Part shown: in pieces, positions 36,034 through 46,747 of the stretch
How positions within the stretch are numbered: position 1 is the first letter of the stretch
Layout: the number at the start of each line of letters is the position of its first letter
From: Coffea arabica
Lineage: Eukaryota; Streptophyta; Magnoliopsida; Gentianales; Rubiaceae
Direction: 5' to 3'
Assembly: GCF_036785885.1 (NCBI RefSeq)
Contig: NC_092326.1
Location: 1,364,001-1,428,000 of the forward strand
Length of the DNA stretch: 64,000 bases
Made by a program: the position numbers and the translations under genes
The notes under the pieces: model-generated
What the model was told of the DNA's origin: nothing
Seen by the model: only the letters and a program-made list of their open reading frames with translations
The model's database searches: none

Positions 36034-37073
36034 CAATATTTTAAAACCCGGACCGTCAATTGAACCGGTGAGGTGAAATGGTCGAGGTTCAACCTCGGTT
36101 CAATGAATTTTTTTAAAAATAATTTATATAAATATATATATGCACAAAATAAGACATGACTAATTTAAAACTTTATATGATGAAAAGTTCACTATTTTTG
36201 AATAATTTGGATTTTCAAAAATAAAAATTTTAAATTATAAGTTAAAACAAATAAATTTCATCTCAATTTCAATTATATCTAAAAAAAAAATCTTAAATCC
36301 AACCCAAAAATATCACAATATTTTGAAATTATACAAAATTCACATCTATGAGAATTTGACATTGTGAACTTAAATTTTAATTTCCGTCTTTGAGATTTAA
36401 AGATTGTAATTTAAAAAAGAAAGTTTGGAATTCGAAAGAAGTTAAGAGAATTGAAAATAGAAATGCAAACTTGATAAGAAACAAAAAATGAGATAAAAGT
36501 GAGTGGTTGTGGCATTAAATAATTTGGGTTAAAGAAAAATAATTCTTTTTTAACTTTTTTCAATTTAATGGGCAAAAACAAAATTAAAAGATAGAAGAAA
36601 ATATCAATAAATTAAAACTAATGAGGTTTGATTAAAAATGGAGTGACAAAAGAAAAGATGAGAGAGAAAGAAAGAGTTGAAGATTAAAAAGAAAGAGTCA
36701 TGAGAGAATGAGGTTTTGTAAGAAAAATGGAAAAATAAAATATAGATGATTGTTTTATATAAATAATTATCAAAAAAAGCAAATTAAATGTGATGGTGCA
36801 ATGGTTACTACATTGGTCTTCTATTGCAAAGGTTTTGAGTTCGAATCTTGATATTGAGTTCGAATCTTTATAGAAGCATTTTGCAAAAAATAAAAAAAAA
36901 AAAGGAAAACTCAAAAACCGGTTCAATCCGATTCAACACGGTTCACCGGTTTTCACGGTTTTGACCGGTTCTTTGGCAAAGTCAACCAAAGCATAAAACC
37001 GGACCGGTACCATGGCCGGTTCGCGATTCAACCGGTCGAACCCGGCCGATTTGGTCCGGTTTTCAAAACATTG
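36034..37073. mobile_element. hAT-type MITE, 1040 bp
   Basis: Ends are CAATATTTTAAAACCCGGAC and, inverted, CAATGTTTTGAAAACCGGAC. The target duplication GTTTCATC lies at 36026-36033 and 37074-37081. Unit A has the uninterrupted site (GGTTTCATTATTCAAAGC). The interior is AT-rich, with ACCGGTTC-rich subterminal parts and no transposase. It contains a tRNA-like segment at 36791-36904. Confidence 0.88.
36791..36904 (+). repeat. tRNA-like (SINE-like) segment with A-rich tail
   Basis: It holds a good pol III A box (TGGTGCAATGG, near 36793) and, 45 bases on, a B box (GTTCGAATC, 36839-36847). The B-box part is repeated near 36857, and an A-rich tail follows (36884-36905). It looks like a tRNA-derived SINE head or a tRNA pseudogene. 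It does not fold into a full tRNA by eye. Confidence 0.45.
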
Positions 37074-37747
37074 GTTTCATCACTCAAAGCTGGAAATGGC
37101 ATGAGAATTAAGAGGTCACCTCCTTTCCGTAACGACTAAAACCATACGGCAGATAGATGTCAACTTTATTCACTTCTTTATTCGCTTTCCCCTTAAATTG
37201 GCCCATCCAGTGGCATGAGAATTAAGAGGTGGGTATATATATAGATGTCAACTGTATATATAGATGTCAACTATATATACAGTTTTTTTTTTTTAATCAA
37301 AGTAATTGTTATGCTTCCGTCTACGTAGCAAGGCTAGTATAATTTCAATAAATATTTGAGCATAATCTAAAATTTGGATAATATCATGAAGTGCAGGTGA
37401 TGAACCATTTTCGAAGACAGTAGCTGATAGACCCTTAATCATAAGTCAATTTTAAAATTTCAATGCGATAGAACTTGTTTTTTTTTTTTCAATGTGACCA
37501 AGGAGGAGGTAATTATCAATGGGTCTACCAAATCAACGTAATTTGTAGGACCAAGAGATTTGACAAGGTTTAATTTGTACTATGTGGTTCCATGGGTTAC
37601 CTTTGAAACACGGCATTTAGCTGAGACATCATTGTCAAGCCTAGAACTAGTTCCATATAGAACTTCTTATATTATCCAAACCTAGCACCTTGCGTTTCGA
37701 CTGACTAATATAAACAATGTTGGATTAATGAAACATCTGGTGCGAAA

Positions 37748-37757
37748 AAATATATAT
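37748..37757 (+). promoter_or_regulatory. TATA box of the first 2OGD gene
   Basis: AATATATATA sits about 70 bases before the start codon at 37826, in a suitable place for the core promoter. It lies just after duplicated unit B. Confidence 0.5.
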
Positions 37758-39499
37758 ATTCTGAACTAGAGATTCAGTGGATAGATACAAGAATTAGAAC
37801 TTTGAAGTTGAAAAGAACCACAATCATGGATCCCAAGACAAGAAAGCTTGGGGGATCTCTGAAAGTTCCTTTTGTCCAAGAGTTGGCTAAGGAAAATCCC
37901 TCTTTTGTTCCAACTTGTTACATACGGCCCGACAATGACCAATATCCAACCATCTCTAACGGTGGTTCTTTCCACCAAATACCAGTTGTGGATATGCAAA
38001 ACTTGTTTAGTTCTGCTGAGGAGGTAAGTGATTTGGAGCTTCAGAAGCTGCATTCTGCTTGCAAGGAGTGGGGTTTTTTCCAGGTATATATACAAGGATT
38101 GAATGTCTGACAAACATATATTTGTGTGACAAGCTATTGTATATTTGAAATAGTTTGGTTATACAACTTTTTACAAAAATAAATTACCAAGTATTGGTGT
38201 TTCGATGTTTGAACCATCGATTTGATGTGAGATTTGAACTCTAACCAACACCGGAGAGGAACTTTAAATTCCTTTTGGTGGCCACTTGACCAAAACTTTA
38301 TGGTTACCTTTTTCAAGGTTTGAGACCATCCCACTTTTTTTTTGTTCTGAAAAAAAAAAACCATCTTCAAATGAAAGCAAAGTCCTATGAAAAATGAATC
38401 CGTTGAATGACTTAATCATCTTTGACCTGAATTTTACGAGTGCAAATCAGTTGAAAGTATACATTTGCTTATGTGCTGTTCCATCCAGACGCTATTACTT
38501 ATGAGAAAAACTGTCAGTAGCTGATTAATCATGGAGTTAGCTCTTCATTGGTGGAGAAATTGAAATCAGAAGTTCAAGATTTTTTCAATCTGCCGATGGC
38601 TGAAAAGAGCAAATATGGTCAAGAACCAGGAGATGTAGAAGGATATGGGCAGGCCTTTGTCAAATCAGAGGAGCAAAAGCTTGACTGGGCTGACATGTTA
38701 TACATTATCACTCAACCAGAAGATTTAAGGAAACCTCATTTATTCCCCAAGCTGCCTCTTCCTCTAAGGTATATATATTTGACCAACCATGCACAACACA
38801 CACAAAACGGGGAATTTAAATCAAGTGTCATATCTTTAGTCTTGTAATTCTTTAACCATGCAGTTTTAGGATGAAAACTGTTTATGACATGAAACTAACA
38901 TACGTAGTGTGCTAAAATTTTAGGCAAACTGTACTACTAGTTACTGAACTTTCTTGAATGAAAAAAAATTTAATGAAAATTTAATGGCTACTGATGCACT
39001 TTGCCATATGGTTTTGATTGAAGCAATTCAATGATACCATTTAATTTAACATTTTCATGTCTATCTAAATTTGAATGCTAATGCATCAGACAGGTGAGAT
39101 TTTTTAGTAGGTAAAGTTGATTTTTCTGTAAAATTATCTACTGAGAAAGATAGTATAAAAGAATATGTTGATGTGATAATTTTTAAAGTTAACATTTCAG
39201 ATTTATGTTTAGGAAATATAAAGATCCAGGAACGGCTGAATACATGATGACGAAGGGTCAAGGAAAAAAAATTAGCTGAAATGCCAATGAGAAATTAACC
39301 ACCCTGCCGCCCTCCATCCCCTATCTTCCAAACCAAATAAAAAGAGAAAAATATATTTAGAACAACAATATGAATAATTCAAAACATTAACCTATTGTCC
39401 ATATGCTAGTAAGTCCACTAAGACTTAAGAAGCTTTCTTTTTCACTTTTTGTGAGATTGAGAAAAATAATGACCTGCCAACAATTTCCGTTTGTGTTTT

Positions 39500-40110
39500 G
39501 ATCAAAGATTGATTTTTTTTTTTTTATAAAACATCATATTTTCATTAAAATTTGCACTAATGGCAGAAATTACATTATCAAACATATACAAATATCAAAT
39601 AACAGATCTGAAGAACAATAAAAATTACATTATAAATCTCCAAATTTAAAAAATAATTGTAACTCCACGGATATTTGTACATGCGTGTAATCATCAAATC
39701 TACTAATTAACTGCTTCAACTCCATATATTATAGTGAGATCTACCAAATAGATCCAAGAAATTGTAGATCTGATAATCAAAATCTAAAAACTCAAATGTA
39801 ATAAAAGAAATATTATAAAATTATAAAAATCTCTCACTAGGAATCCGTAGAAGAGAATAAAACTCCACTAAAAAATTTAGGAGAGAAAAAAACTCTCACT
39901 AGACAACCCTAAGGAGAGAAGAAACTCTTACTAGAAAATTTTAAGAGATATTTTATTCACAAAAATGAAAAGAAACTATAGAGAGAGCCCCTCTCATGGG
40001 GAAAGATTAAAAAAATCTGATCTCTCTCTCACGGAAGAGTTGAAGGAGAGTTTTAGTTAGAAAGTTTTTTTCAAAGAGAAGGAAGAGAGAAGGAGGATGG
40101 CCTAAGATAT
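39500..40110 (-). mobile_element. Possible LINE-derived remnant in intron 2
   Basis: A T14 run near 39511-39524 would be the poly(A) tail of a minus-strand retroposon. The sequence right of it (TAATGTAATTTCTGCCATTA read on the minus strand) has the look of a LINE 3' end. Further right are CTCTCACTAGGAATCC-like repeats and CT/GA-rich sequence resembling a 5' leader. There is no coding domain and no clear target duplication. Confidence 0.35.
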
Positions 40111-40274
40111 TTTAGGTCAAAATATTACTGATATTATAAAAGATGAAGTTGAACAATAAAAAATCACCAATTCACTGTGAAAATGGTTACAATGAGCTCA
40201 AATTTATTGAAATATCTTAATTCACTGTGCAATTTGAAAATAAAACAAATCAGTTAAGATTTTAAGTTCATTAT

Positions 40275-40421
40275 TGTCAACAGGTATCTTGGAAGGAAAA
40301 CATCTAATCACAATATTATGAGTGACCAACTAGTATTTATAGGAGTACAACCCTAACAAACTATTTACAAAAATACCCTTACTAATTTATTATCTACAAT
40401 AATACTTATATTCTCTTAACA
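40275..40421 (-). repeat. 3' LTR of the gag-less copia
   Basis: On the plus strand it reads TGTCAACAGGTATC ... TTCTCTTAACA. It is identical to 43953-44099. The polypurine tract (minus-strand TTGAGGGGGAG) abuts it at 40422-40432. Confidence 0.95.
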
Positions 40422-40428
40422 CTCCCCC

Positions 40429-43400
40429 TCAAGTTGGAGCATATATATCATAAGCACCCAACTTGTTACAAAGGTATTTCACCCTAGAGCCCCCTAAGCT
40501 CTTGGTAAACACATCAGCCAATTGATCTACAGACGGTACATGAGATGTCTTGATGACCCCGTCAAGCAATTTCTCTCGAATGAAATGACAATCAACTTCA
40601 ATATGTTTTGTCCTTTCATGAAACACTGGATTAGACGCAATATGAACAGCCGCCTGATTATCACACACTAAATTCATAGGCTGTTTATGCTCAAACCCAA
40701 GTTCAAGTAACATGCTCTTCAACCAAACCAACTCACACACAGTGTGAGCCATAGCGCGGTATTCAGATTCTGCACTTGATCTGGATACAACTGTTTGCTT
40801 CTTACTCTTCCACGACACTAAATTATCACCAACGAACACACAATATCCTGTAGTCGATCTTCGATCTGAGGCAGAACCAGCCCAATCTGCATCACTATAT
40901 CCTTCAATATCAGCGTGTCCATGATTTTGATACAGCAACCCTTTTCCAGGAGCACTCTTAAGATACCTGAGAATCCGTATAACAGCATTCCAATGACTAG
41001 TACGAGGGGTATCAAGAAATTGACTCACAACACTCACTGGAAACGAAATGTCGGGTCTCGTTACAGTGAGATAATTTAATTTACCCACAAGTCTTCGATA
41101 TTGCTTAGGATCATCAAGTAATGCACCTTGATCTCCTGCTAATTTCACATTGGGATCCATAGGAGTATCCACAGGTCGGCAACCTAACATCCCAACTTCA
41201 CTCAACATATCGAGTACATATTTCCTTTGACATAAATAAATCCCATATTTAGACCGAGCTACCTCAATACCCAGAAAATACTGTAGATGACCTAAATCCT
41301 TTGTCTGAAAGTTTGCCTGCAGATTGGATTTAAGGTTCTGGATCCCCACAACATCATCACCTGTAATCACAATGTCATCCACATAAATAACTAATAAAAT
41401 TTTACCAGCATTAGAATGCCGATAAAATACTGAATGATCTACTCCATATCTTGTCAGACCGAACTCCATGACAACACTACTAAACCGGCCAAACCAAGCT
41501 CTCGGAGACTGTTTCAATCCATATAAGGATTTTTTCAAACGACAAACCAACCGCGGATTCTCCCCCTGAACAACAAATCCAGGAGGTTGTTCCATATATA
41601 CCTCTTCTTCCAAATCTCCATGCAGAAATGCATTTTTCACATCCAACTGATGCAATGACCAATTATAAGTGGCTGCCAAAGAGATAAGAAGACGAACACA
41701 GGTAATCTTTGCAACAGGAGAAAATGTTTCTAAGTAGTCCACTCCATACACCTGAGTAAATCCTCTAGCTACCAGACGAGCCTTTAATCTATCAATAGAA
41801 CCATTAGGCTGCACTTTTATAGTGTACACCCATTTACAACCAACAACAGGCTTACCTGAAGGACGAGGGACAAGATTCCAAGTACCATTTTGTTCCAAAG
41901 CAGACATCTCTTCTTGCATGGCTAATCTCCAACCAGGATGATTAAGAGCATAGGTAATAGACTTAGGAATGGAAATAGAATCAAGGGAAGCAACAAAAGA
42001 AGAATATGACATAGAGAGATGAGAATAAGAAACAAAATTAGAAATAGGATGGGAAGTACAATGTCTCTTACCTTTGCGTAAAGCAATAGGAAGATCTAAC
42101 TCAGAGGAGGGCGTCATACCTGGATTTGAAGAGTGAGAGTTAATTGGTGAAGTGCGTGGCATATCAGGAACTTTCTCAACCATGGAACGACGAGAGTAAA
42201 CTTGAAGATGAGGACGAGATAATCGAGCTATGGAATCTGGTGGACTAGATAACTCAGGTAATAAAGGGGAAGGGACTGGTAAAACAGGAGAGGAAAAAGA
42301 GTGACACTGGTCTAACTCACAAGACATACTTTGTTTGATAAAATATGGAGTGGATTCAAAGAAAGTAACATCAGCACAAGTAAAAAATCGATTTAAAACT
42401 GGACTGTAACATCTATACCCTTTTTGCGCTCGTGCGTATCCTAAGAAAATACACTTAATAGCACGAGAATCTAATTTATCCACCCCGGGAGCAAGCTGAT
42501 GAACAAAGCACACACATCCAAAAATACGAGGAGGCAATTTAAACACAGGTTCATGAGGAAAAAGAATGGAGTGAGGTAATTGACCTCCAAGAATATTAGA
42601 TGGCATGCGATTAATTAAATAACATGCAGTTAGAACTGCATCACTCCAAAATTGTTTGGGCACATTCGTGTGCAACAACAATGTTCGAGCAATTTCGATT
42701 AAATGTCCAATTTTTCTTTCAGCAACTCCATTCTGTTGTGGAGTGTGAGGACAAGAGGACTGATGAATAATACCAGACTTAGTCATAAAGGTATTAAAAG
42801 GAGTGGAAAAATATTCTTTCACATTATCACTGCGAAGTATACGTACAGGCACACCAAATTGATTCTTTATTTCTGTAACAAATGCACAAAAAATGGAATA
42901 TAATTCTGAACGATCTTTCATTAAATAAAGCCATGTAACTCTGGAAAAATCATCAACAAAAACTACAAAATATTTAAAACCTAACTTTGAAGTGACTCGA
43001 CTAGGACCCCAAACATCAGAATGAACTAACAAAAATGGTTCAGAAACCCGTTTATTGACTCTAGGAGCAAAAGAAACACGATGATGCTTTCCTAGATGAC
43101 AAGACTCACATTCTAACGAAGATAATTGACTCAAAGTAGGAACCAACTTTTTCAAATTTTGTAAAGACGGATGACCTAAATGACAGTGAATTTCAAGAGG
43201 AGAAACAGTAGCAGGACATGCTATCGGACCATTGAAGTTGAGAAAGTAAAGACCATTATGCTCATGCCCTCCACCAATCGTCCTCTTTGTCTTCAAATCC
43301 TGAATGACAACAGAATCAGGAGAAAAAGTAACTGTGCACTGTAGAAATTTAGTGAGCTTACTAACAGACATTAAATTAAAGGGCAAATTGGGTACGTAAA

Positions 43401-43764
43401 GAACAGAAGACAGCGGAAGTGATGGATTAATTTCTACAGTGCCTAGGCCTTTAACTTTAGTGGTAGATCCATCAGCTAAAGTAACATGAGGAAAGGAAGT
43501 AGACTCTTGGAAATTAGAAAAAATTTTAGAGGTACCTGACATATGATCAGTAGCTCCGGAATCAATAATCCATGAGTCATTACCTTTTTGTGCTAAAGAA
43601 GCAGAGGGAAGAGATGCGTGATTTGTAGCTTGGTACTGTAGGAATTTAACATAATCTTCTTCAGATATAGTAACAGTTTTCTGGGACCCATGTGCTGAAA
43701 AACTTGATTCAACTTGGTCAGTGATAACCGTATTAACAAACCTTTCAACCATAGCGAATAGCAC
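40429..43764 (-). CDS. Copia pol polyprotein, 1111 aa, uninterrupted
   Basis: Domains in order: protease (DSGATDHMSG, residues 68-77), pre-integrase zinc region (HCHLGHPS at 193-200 with CESC at 219-222), integrase core with D250 (VHSDVWGPS), D313 (RSDNVKEYF) and E349 (QQNGVAERK), reverse transcriptase (about 630-870, GCKWVYTIKVQPNG, YVDDIVITGDD), and RNase H (about 955-1080, GYSDADWAGSASD, SSAESEYRAMA, CDNQAAVHIA). It ends ADVFTKSLGGSRVKYLCNKLG. All catalytic residues are present. What is missing is the whole Gag including the zinc knuckle: the frame begins about 60 residues before the protease motif with a short non-Gag lead. It may still be expressed and act in trans. Confidence 0.93.
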   Translation of the reverse strand: MLFAMVERFVNTVITDQVESSFSAHGSQKTVTISEEDYVKFLQYQATNHASLPSASLAQKGNDSWIIDSGATDHMSGTSKIFSNFQESTSFPHVTLADGSTTKVKGLGTVEINPSLPLSSVLYVPNLPFNLMSVSKLTKFLQCTVTFSPDSVVIQDLKTKRTIGGGHEHNGLYFLNFNGPIACPATVSPLEIHCHLGHPSLQNLKKLVPTLSQLSSLECESCHLGKHHRVSFAPRVNKRVSEPFLLVHSDVWGPSRVTSKLGFKYFVVFVDDFSRVTWLYLMKDRSELYSIFCAFVTEIKNQFGVPVRILRSDNVKEYFSTPFNTFMTKSGIIHQSSCPHTPQQNGVAERKIGHLIEIARTLLLHTNVPKQFWSDAVLTACYLINRMPSNILGGQLPHSILFPHEPVFKLPPRIFGCVCFVHQLAPGVDKLDSRAIKCIFLGYARAQKGYRCYSPVLNRFFTCADVTFFESTPYFIKQSMSCELDQCHSFSSPVLPVPSPLLPELSSPPDSIARLSRPHLQVYSRRSMVEKVPDMPRTSPINSHSSNPGMTPSSELDLPIALRKGKRHCTSHPISNFVSYSHLSMSYSSFVASLDSISIPKSITYALNHPGWRLAMQEEMSALEQNGTWNLVPRPSGKPVVGCKWVYTIKVQPNGSIDRLKARLVARGFTQVYGVDYLETFSPVAKITCVRLLISLAATYNWSLHQLDVKNAFLHGDLEEEVYMEQPPGFVVQGENPRLVCRLKKSLYGLKQSPRAWFGRFSSVVMEFGLTRYGVDHSVFYRHSNAGKILLVIYVDDIVITGDDVVGIQNLKSNLQANFQTKDLGHLQYFLGIEVARSKYGIYLCQRKYVLDMLSEVGMLGCRPVDTPMDPNVKLAGDQGALLDDPKQYRRLVGKLNYLTVTRPDISFPVSVVSQFLDTPRTSHWNAVIRILRYLKSAPGKGLLYQNHGHADIEGYSDADWAGSASDRRSTTGYCVFVGDNLVSWKSKKQTVVSRSSAESEYRAMAHTVCELVWLKSMLLELGFEHKQPMNLVCDNQAAVHIASNPVFHERTKHIEVDCHFIREKLLDGVIKTSHVPSVDQLADVFTKSLGGSRVKYLCNKLGAYDIYAPT

Positions 43765-43941
43765 GTCAAACGAAAGAACGGGTCAAAACTTGAGCCGTGA
43801 ACAGTAACGGCATGAACGGTAACTGCGTGAACAGTACACGTGAACAGTGCCGTGAACAGTACGCGTGTACAGTGCCGCGATGAACAGTGCGGCGTGAACA
43901 GTGATTTTGCTAGATGTTTAACCCTAACCCTAGGACTTTTA

Positions 43942-43952
43942 CTCTGATACCA
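43942..43952 (-). other. Primer-binding site of the copia
   Basis: On the minus strand TGGTATCAGAG directly follows the 5' LTR. The leader downstream (43770-43910) is made of repeated CACTGTTCACG-type motifs. Confidence 0.85.
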
Positions 43953-44099
43953 TGTCAACAGGTATCTTGGAAGGAAAACATCTAATCACAATATTATGAG
44001 TGACCAACTAGTATTTATAGGAGTACAACCCTAACAAACTATTTACAAAAATACCCTTACTAATTTATTATCTACAATAATACTTATATTCTCTTAACA
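43953..44099 (-). repeat. 5' LTR of the gag-less copia
   Basis: 147 bp, identical to 40275-40421. It contains TAGTATTTATAGG, which may include the TATA box. Confidence 0.95.
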
Positions 44100-44644
44100 A
44101 TTATAATATACATCTAAATTTATACGTAGACTTAGGTATGCTAAGTTCTCCTTGTAGCTTATTTGTATGTTAATCAATCCAATAACACTGCAATACATGA
44201 AACTAACAATGAAGTTTGTGCGCAAAATTTACTTTTCTTTTCTTTTGTTATGATACTAAACCGATATTTATGGTAGTTACCCTTATATTCCTTCAAATGT
44301 TCTTGGTTCTGCTACATAGGGAAAGTCTTCATGAGTACTCTATAGAGCTCAAAAGTCTTGCCTTGAAGATTCTCAACCTAATAGCAAAAGCATTAGGAAT
44401 GAAACATGAAGAAATTGAAGTGCTTTTTGAAGTAGGGTTGCAATCCATGAGGCTGACTTACTATCCTCCATGTCCTCAACCTGAGTTGGTCACAGGCCTC
44501 TGCCATCACTCTGATCCTGTTGGCCTCACCATTTTACTTCAAATCAACGATGTACAAGGTCTCCAAATCAAGGAAAATGAAGCTTGGGTTCCTGTTCTTC
44601 CACTTCATAATGCTTTTATAGTCAACGTTGGTGATATCCTAGAG

Positions 44645-45260
44645 GTAAGGATTCGCATAAATATAAGGCTTTATTATGAATTGCCCCATTAACAAGTACA
44701 TGCTTTTCAATTTGCTCCATCGTTGTTTGTTCTAAGGGTCAGTCACACTCTGCTCTGCTAAGCTTTGGGGGTAGGCACACTTTTGACTTTACTGCTACAA
44801 GCCTTAAAATTGTGTACTTGGCCTCTTGAAAACTAGTCAAAGATATAACTATTAACGTCATAAGAAAAAAAGTGAGTGTAAGGATGTTAATGCCGATTCA
44901 TTTCTGAAATGATTAATAATTTATTATTATTGCCATTTTGTTGCTAAAAATTTATATCTTCTCTATAGTATCTAATATACAAAAAATCAAATTAATAAAA
45001 CCAAAAAAAAGCTTTTTCAATTTAATATCCTTAAAGTCTTTTCAAATTCATATTGAATTAATGTTCTTTTATCTTATACATTGTTTTCAATTTATTGGAC
45101 TTTAAATCTAATAGTAATAATAAATAATCTAGTAATAAAAAAATAAAGCTTGTTACTATAAAAAATAATATATTAATAACAATAAATAAAGTTGGCAAAA
45201 TTTTGAAATCATACTATAATATTAAGCTTGTTACTACTTAACAGAGTAATATTTTATTCT
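44645..45260. other. Start of 2OGD intron 3, no feature
   Basis: AT-rich intron sequence with no gene seen. Confidence 0.6.
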
Positions 45261-45269
45261 TTTAGTTTA

Positions 45270-46189
45270 GGGATAATTTCAGATACCACCCCTGAGGTTT
45301 CTGACAGTCTCACTCCCCTCCCCTGTGGTTTCAAAAATACCACTAACCTGCCCTAAAACTAAATAGGCAGTCTCAAAGTAGATCCAATTCAAAAATACAA
45401 ATAATAAAAAAAAATGGGGAGCTGGAGAGAGGAACAACTATATACCACAAATGCCTTTATTATCTTGCATGAATGAGCTAATCTCAATTGATGAAAGTGG
45501 GTTGAGAAGAGGTTCAAGAAACTGGAAGAAAAAGAAAAATTGATGCTAGAGCTTTTGCAATAGGTAGAATTGGCACAAAACAAATTTGTTACTATTCGAA
45601 ATTTTGTTAGTGAAATACTTGAAAATATTGCTTTACAAGGGTAGTGTTCTGAGTCATATTAAATAACTTAATTTGATTCTGAATCAAATGGAGGTACGAG
45701 CAGATGTGGTTAATTTGACAGGGTAAAAGCTGGAATAAGTGCAGAAACTTGGGACTTTAAGAGAAGAATTTTAGAATTGGCAATACAAAAGAAATTAGAG
45801 TTTGATTCTGTTCAAAACATCCTAGGCAGACTTGTATCTGAAAGTTGATTAGGAAACTCAACTCTGCCAATGTGACAAAGAAAATTAGGAAAAATGGTCT
45901 TAAAATTCAGCTGCTGTAGGGTTGTTCTTGTGAGCTACCTCCTCACTGGAGAAAATTGCAGAAATCCCGGACGAACGAGTTGCAATGCTGAAGGTGCCTT
46001 AACAGCATTCATGATGATTATCCTGAATGAAATATTAGCAAACTTGTGAGGGTATTTAAGTCTCTTTGACCATGATAATGTAAGAAATGAGATCTCAAAT
46101 TCTGACAGGGAAGGTTAGTGGTATTTTTTAAACCACAGGGGAGGGGAGTGAGACTGTCAGAAACCTCAGGAGGTATCTGAAATTATCCC
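45270..46189. mobile_element. Mutator-like MITE, 920 bp, long inverted repeats
   Basis: About 85-bp terminal inverted repeats start GGGATAATTTCAGATACC and continue with CTGTCAGAAACCTCAGG-type sequence. The 9-bp target duplication TTTAGTTTA lies at 45261-45269 and 46190-46198. Nine bases and long repeats are the Mutator signature. The centre is GA-rich and has no transposase. A captured gene piece cannot be ruled out. Confidence 0.92.
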
Positions 46190-46198
46190 TTTAGTTTA

Positions 46199-46747
46199 TG
46201 TAAATTGTTAGAAGAATATTTTTGTTATATTTTGTTTGTCAGATTAGTCAACTATGAATTACTTAACTAAATTTTTAATAAGGACTAATATATATTACAT
46301 CTAGACTTAGAGGAGAATAAATAGAGATTAAATAAAAAAAATCACTTTCTTCACCAGTAAAAGGGCATTAATAGTAAACTATATATAATTTCATCAACAA
46401 AAGAGCAATATTGTCATAACACTCAATTTTCTTGACAAAGTTAAGATTTCAAGCATTGACAAAGGTAAGATTTCAAACATTCACTAGATTTCTGGTGGCG
46501 TGAGGTGCATGTTTTTAAGGTTTAAGGTGGTAAAGTATGAGTACCTCCAAATCCAAACCTCCGGGGAACAAAGTGGTGAATAAGCTTTGTTTTGATTGGA
46601 TCTGTCCTCTCCCTAGACTTCCAATATTTACATTTTTTTCCAACATTTACCTAATGTGCCACAACAATCCTATAAAAGCCCAAATTGTCATGCGGAATGC
46701 ACTTACTCTCCGACTACAATTAGCTTACGTACCAAATTTTTAGTAAC
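46199..46747. other. Intron sequence, nothing recognised
   Basis: Includes a short GACAAAG(G)TAAGATTTCAAACATT-type direct repeat near 46433-46480. No gene is seen. Confidence 0.5.

Larger units (their letters stand above)
35813..37745 (+). repeat. 2OGD upstream region, proximal tandem unit B
   Basis: This is the second unit of the tandem duplication, directly upstream of the first 2OGD gene. Without the MITE at 36034-37073 it is about 0.9 kb. It serves as an empty site for the insertions of unit A, and unit A (near 32038) is the empty site for the MITE in B. Confidence 0.78.
40275..44099 (-). mobile_element. Gag-less Ty1/copia element with identical LTRs, in intron 2 of the 2OGD gene
   Basis: The two 147-bp LTRs (40275-40421 and 43953-44099) show no difference by eye. 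The target duplication is ATTAT (40270-40274 and 44100-44104). On the minus strand: primer site (43942-43952), leader, one uninterrupted pol frame, polypurine tract, 3' LTR. Only about 190 bases separate the LTR from the start of pol, so gag is absent. Identical LTRs mean a recent insertion. Gag must have been supplied by another copy. It lies antisense to the host gene. Confidence 0.95.

Noticed and set aside
40429..43764. Long intact frame as a host gene
   Set aside because: It has protease, integrase, RT and RNase H of copia type and is bounded by LTRs, primer site and target duplications.
43915..43935. AACCCTAACCCTAGG, telomere-like repeat
   Set aside because: Only two units, and it lies in the leader of the copia element. 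It is not an interstitial telomere array.
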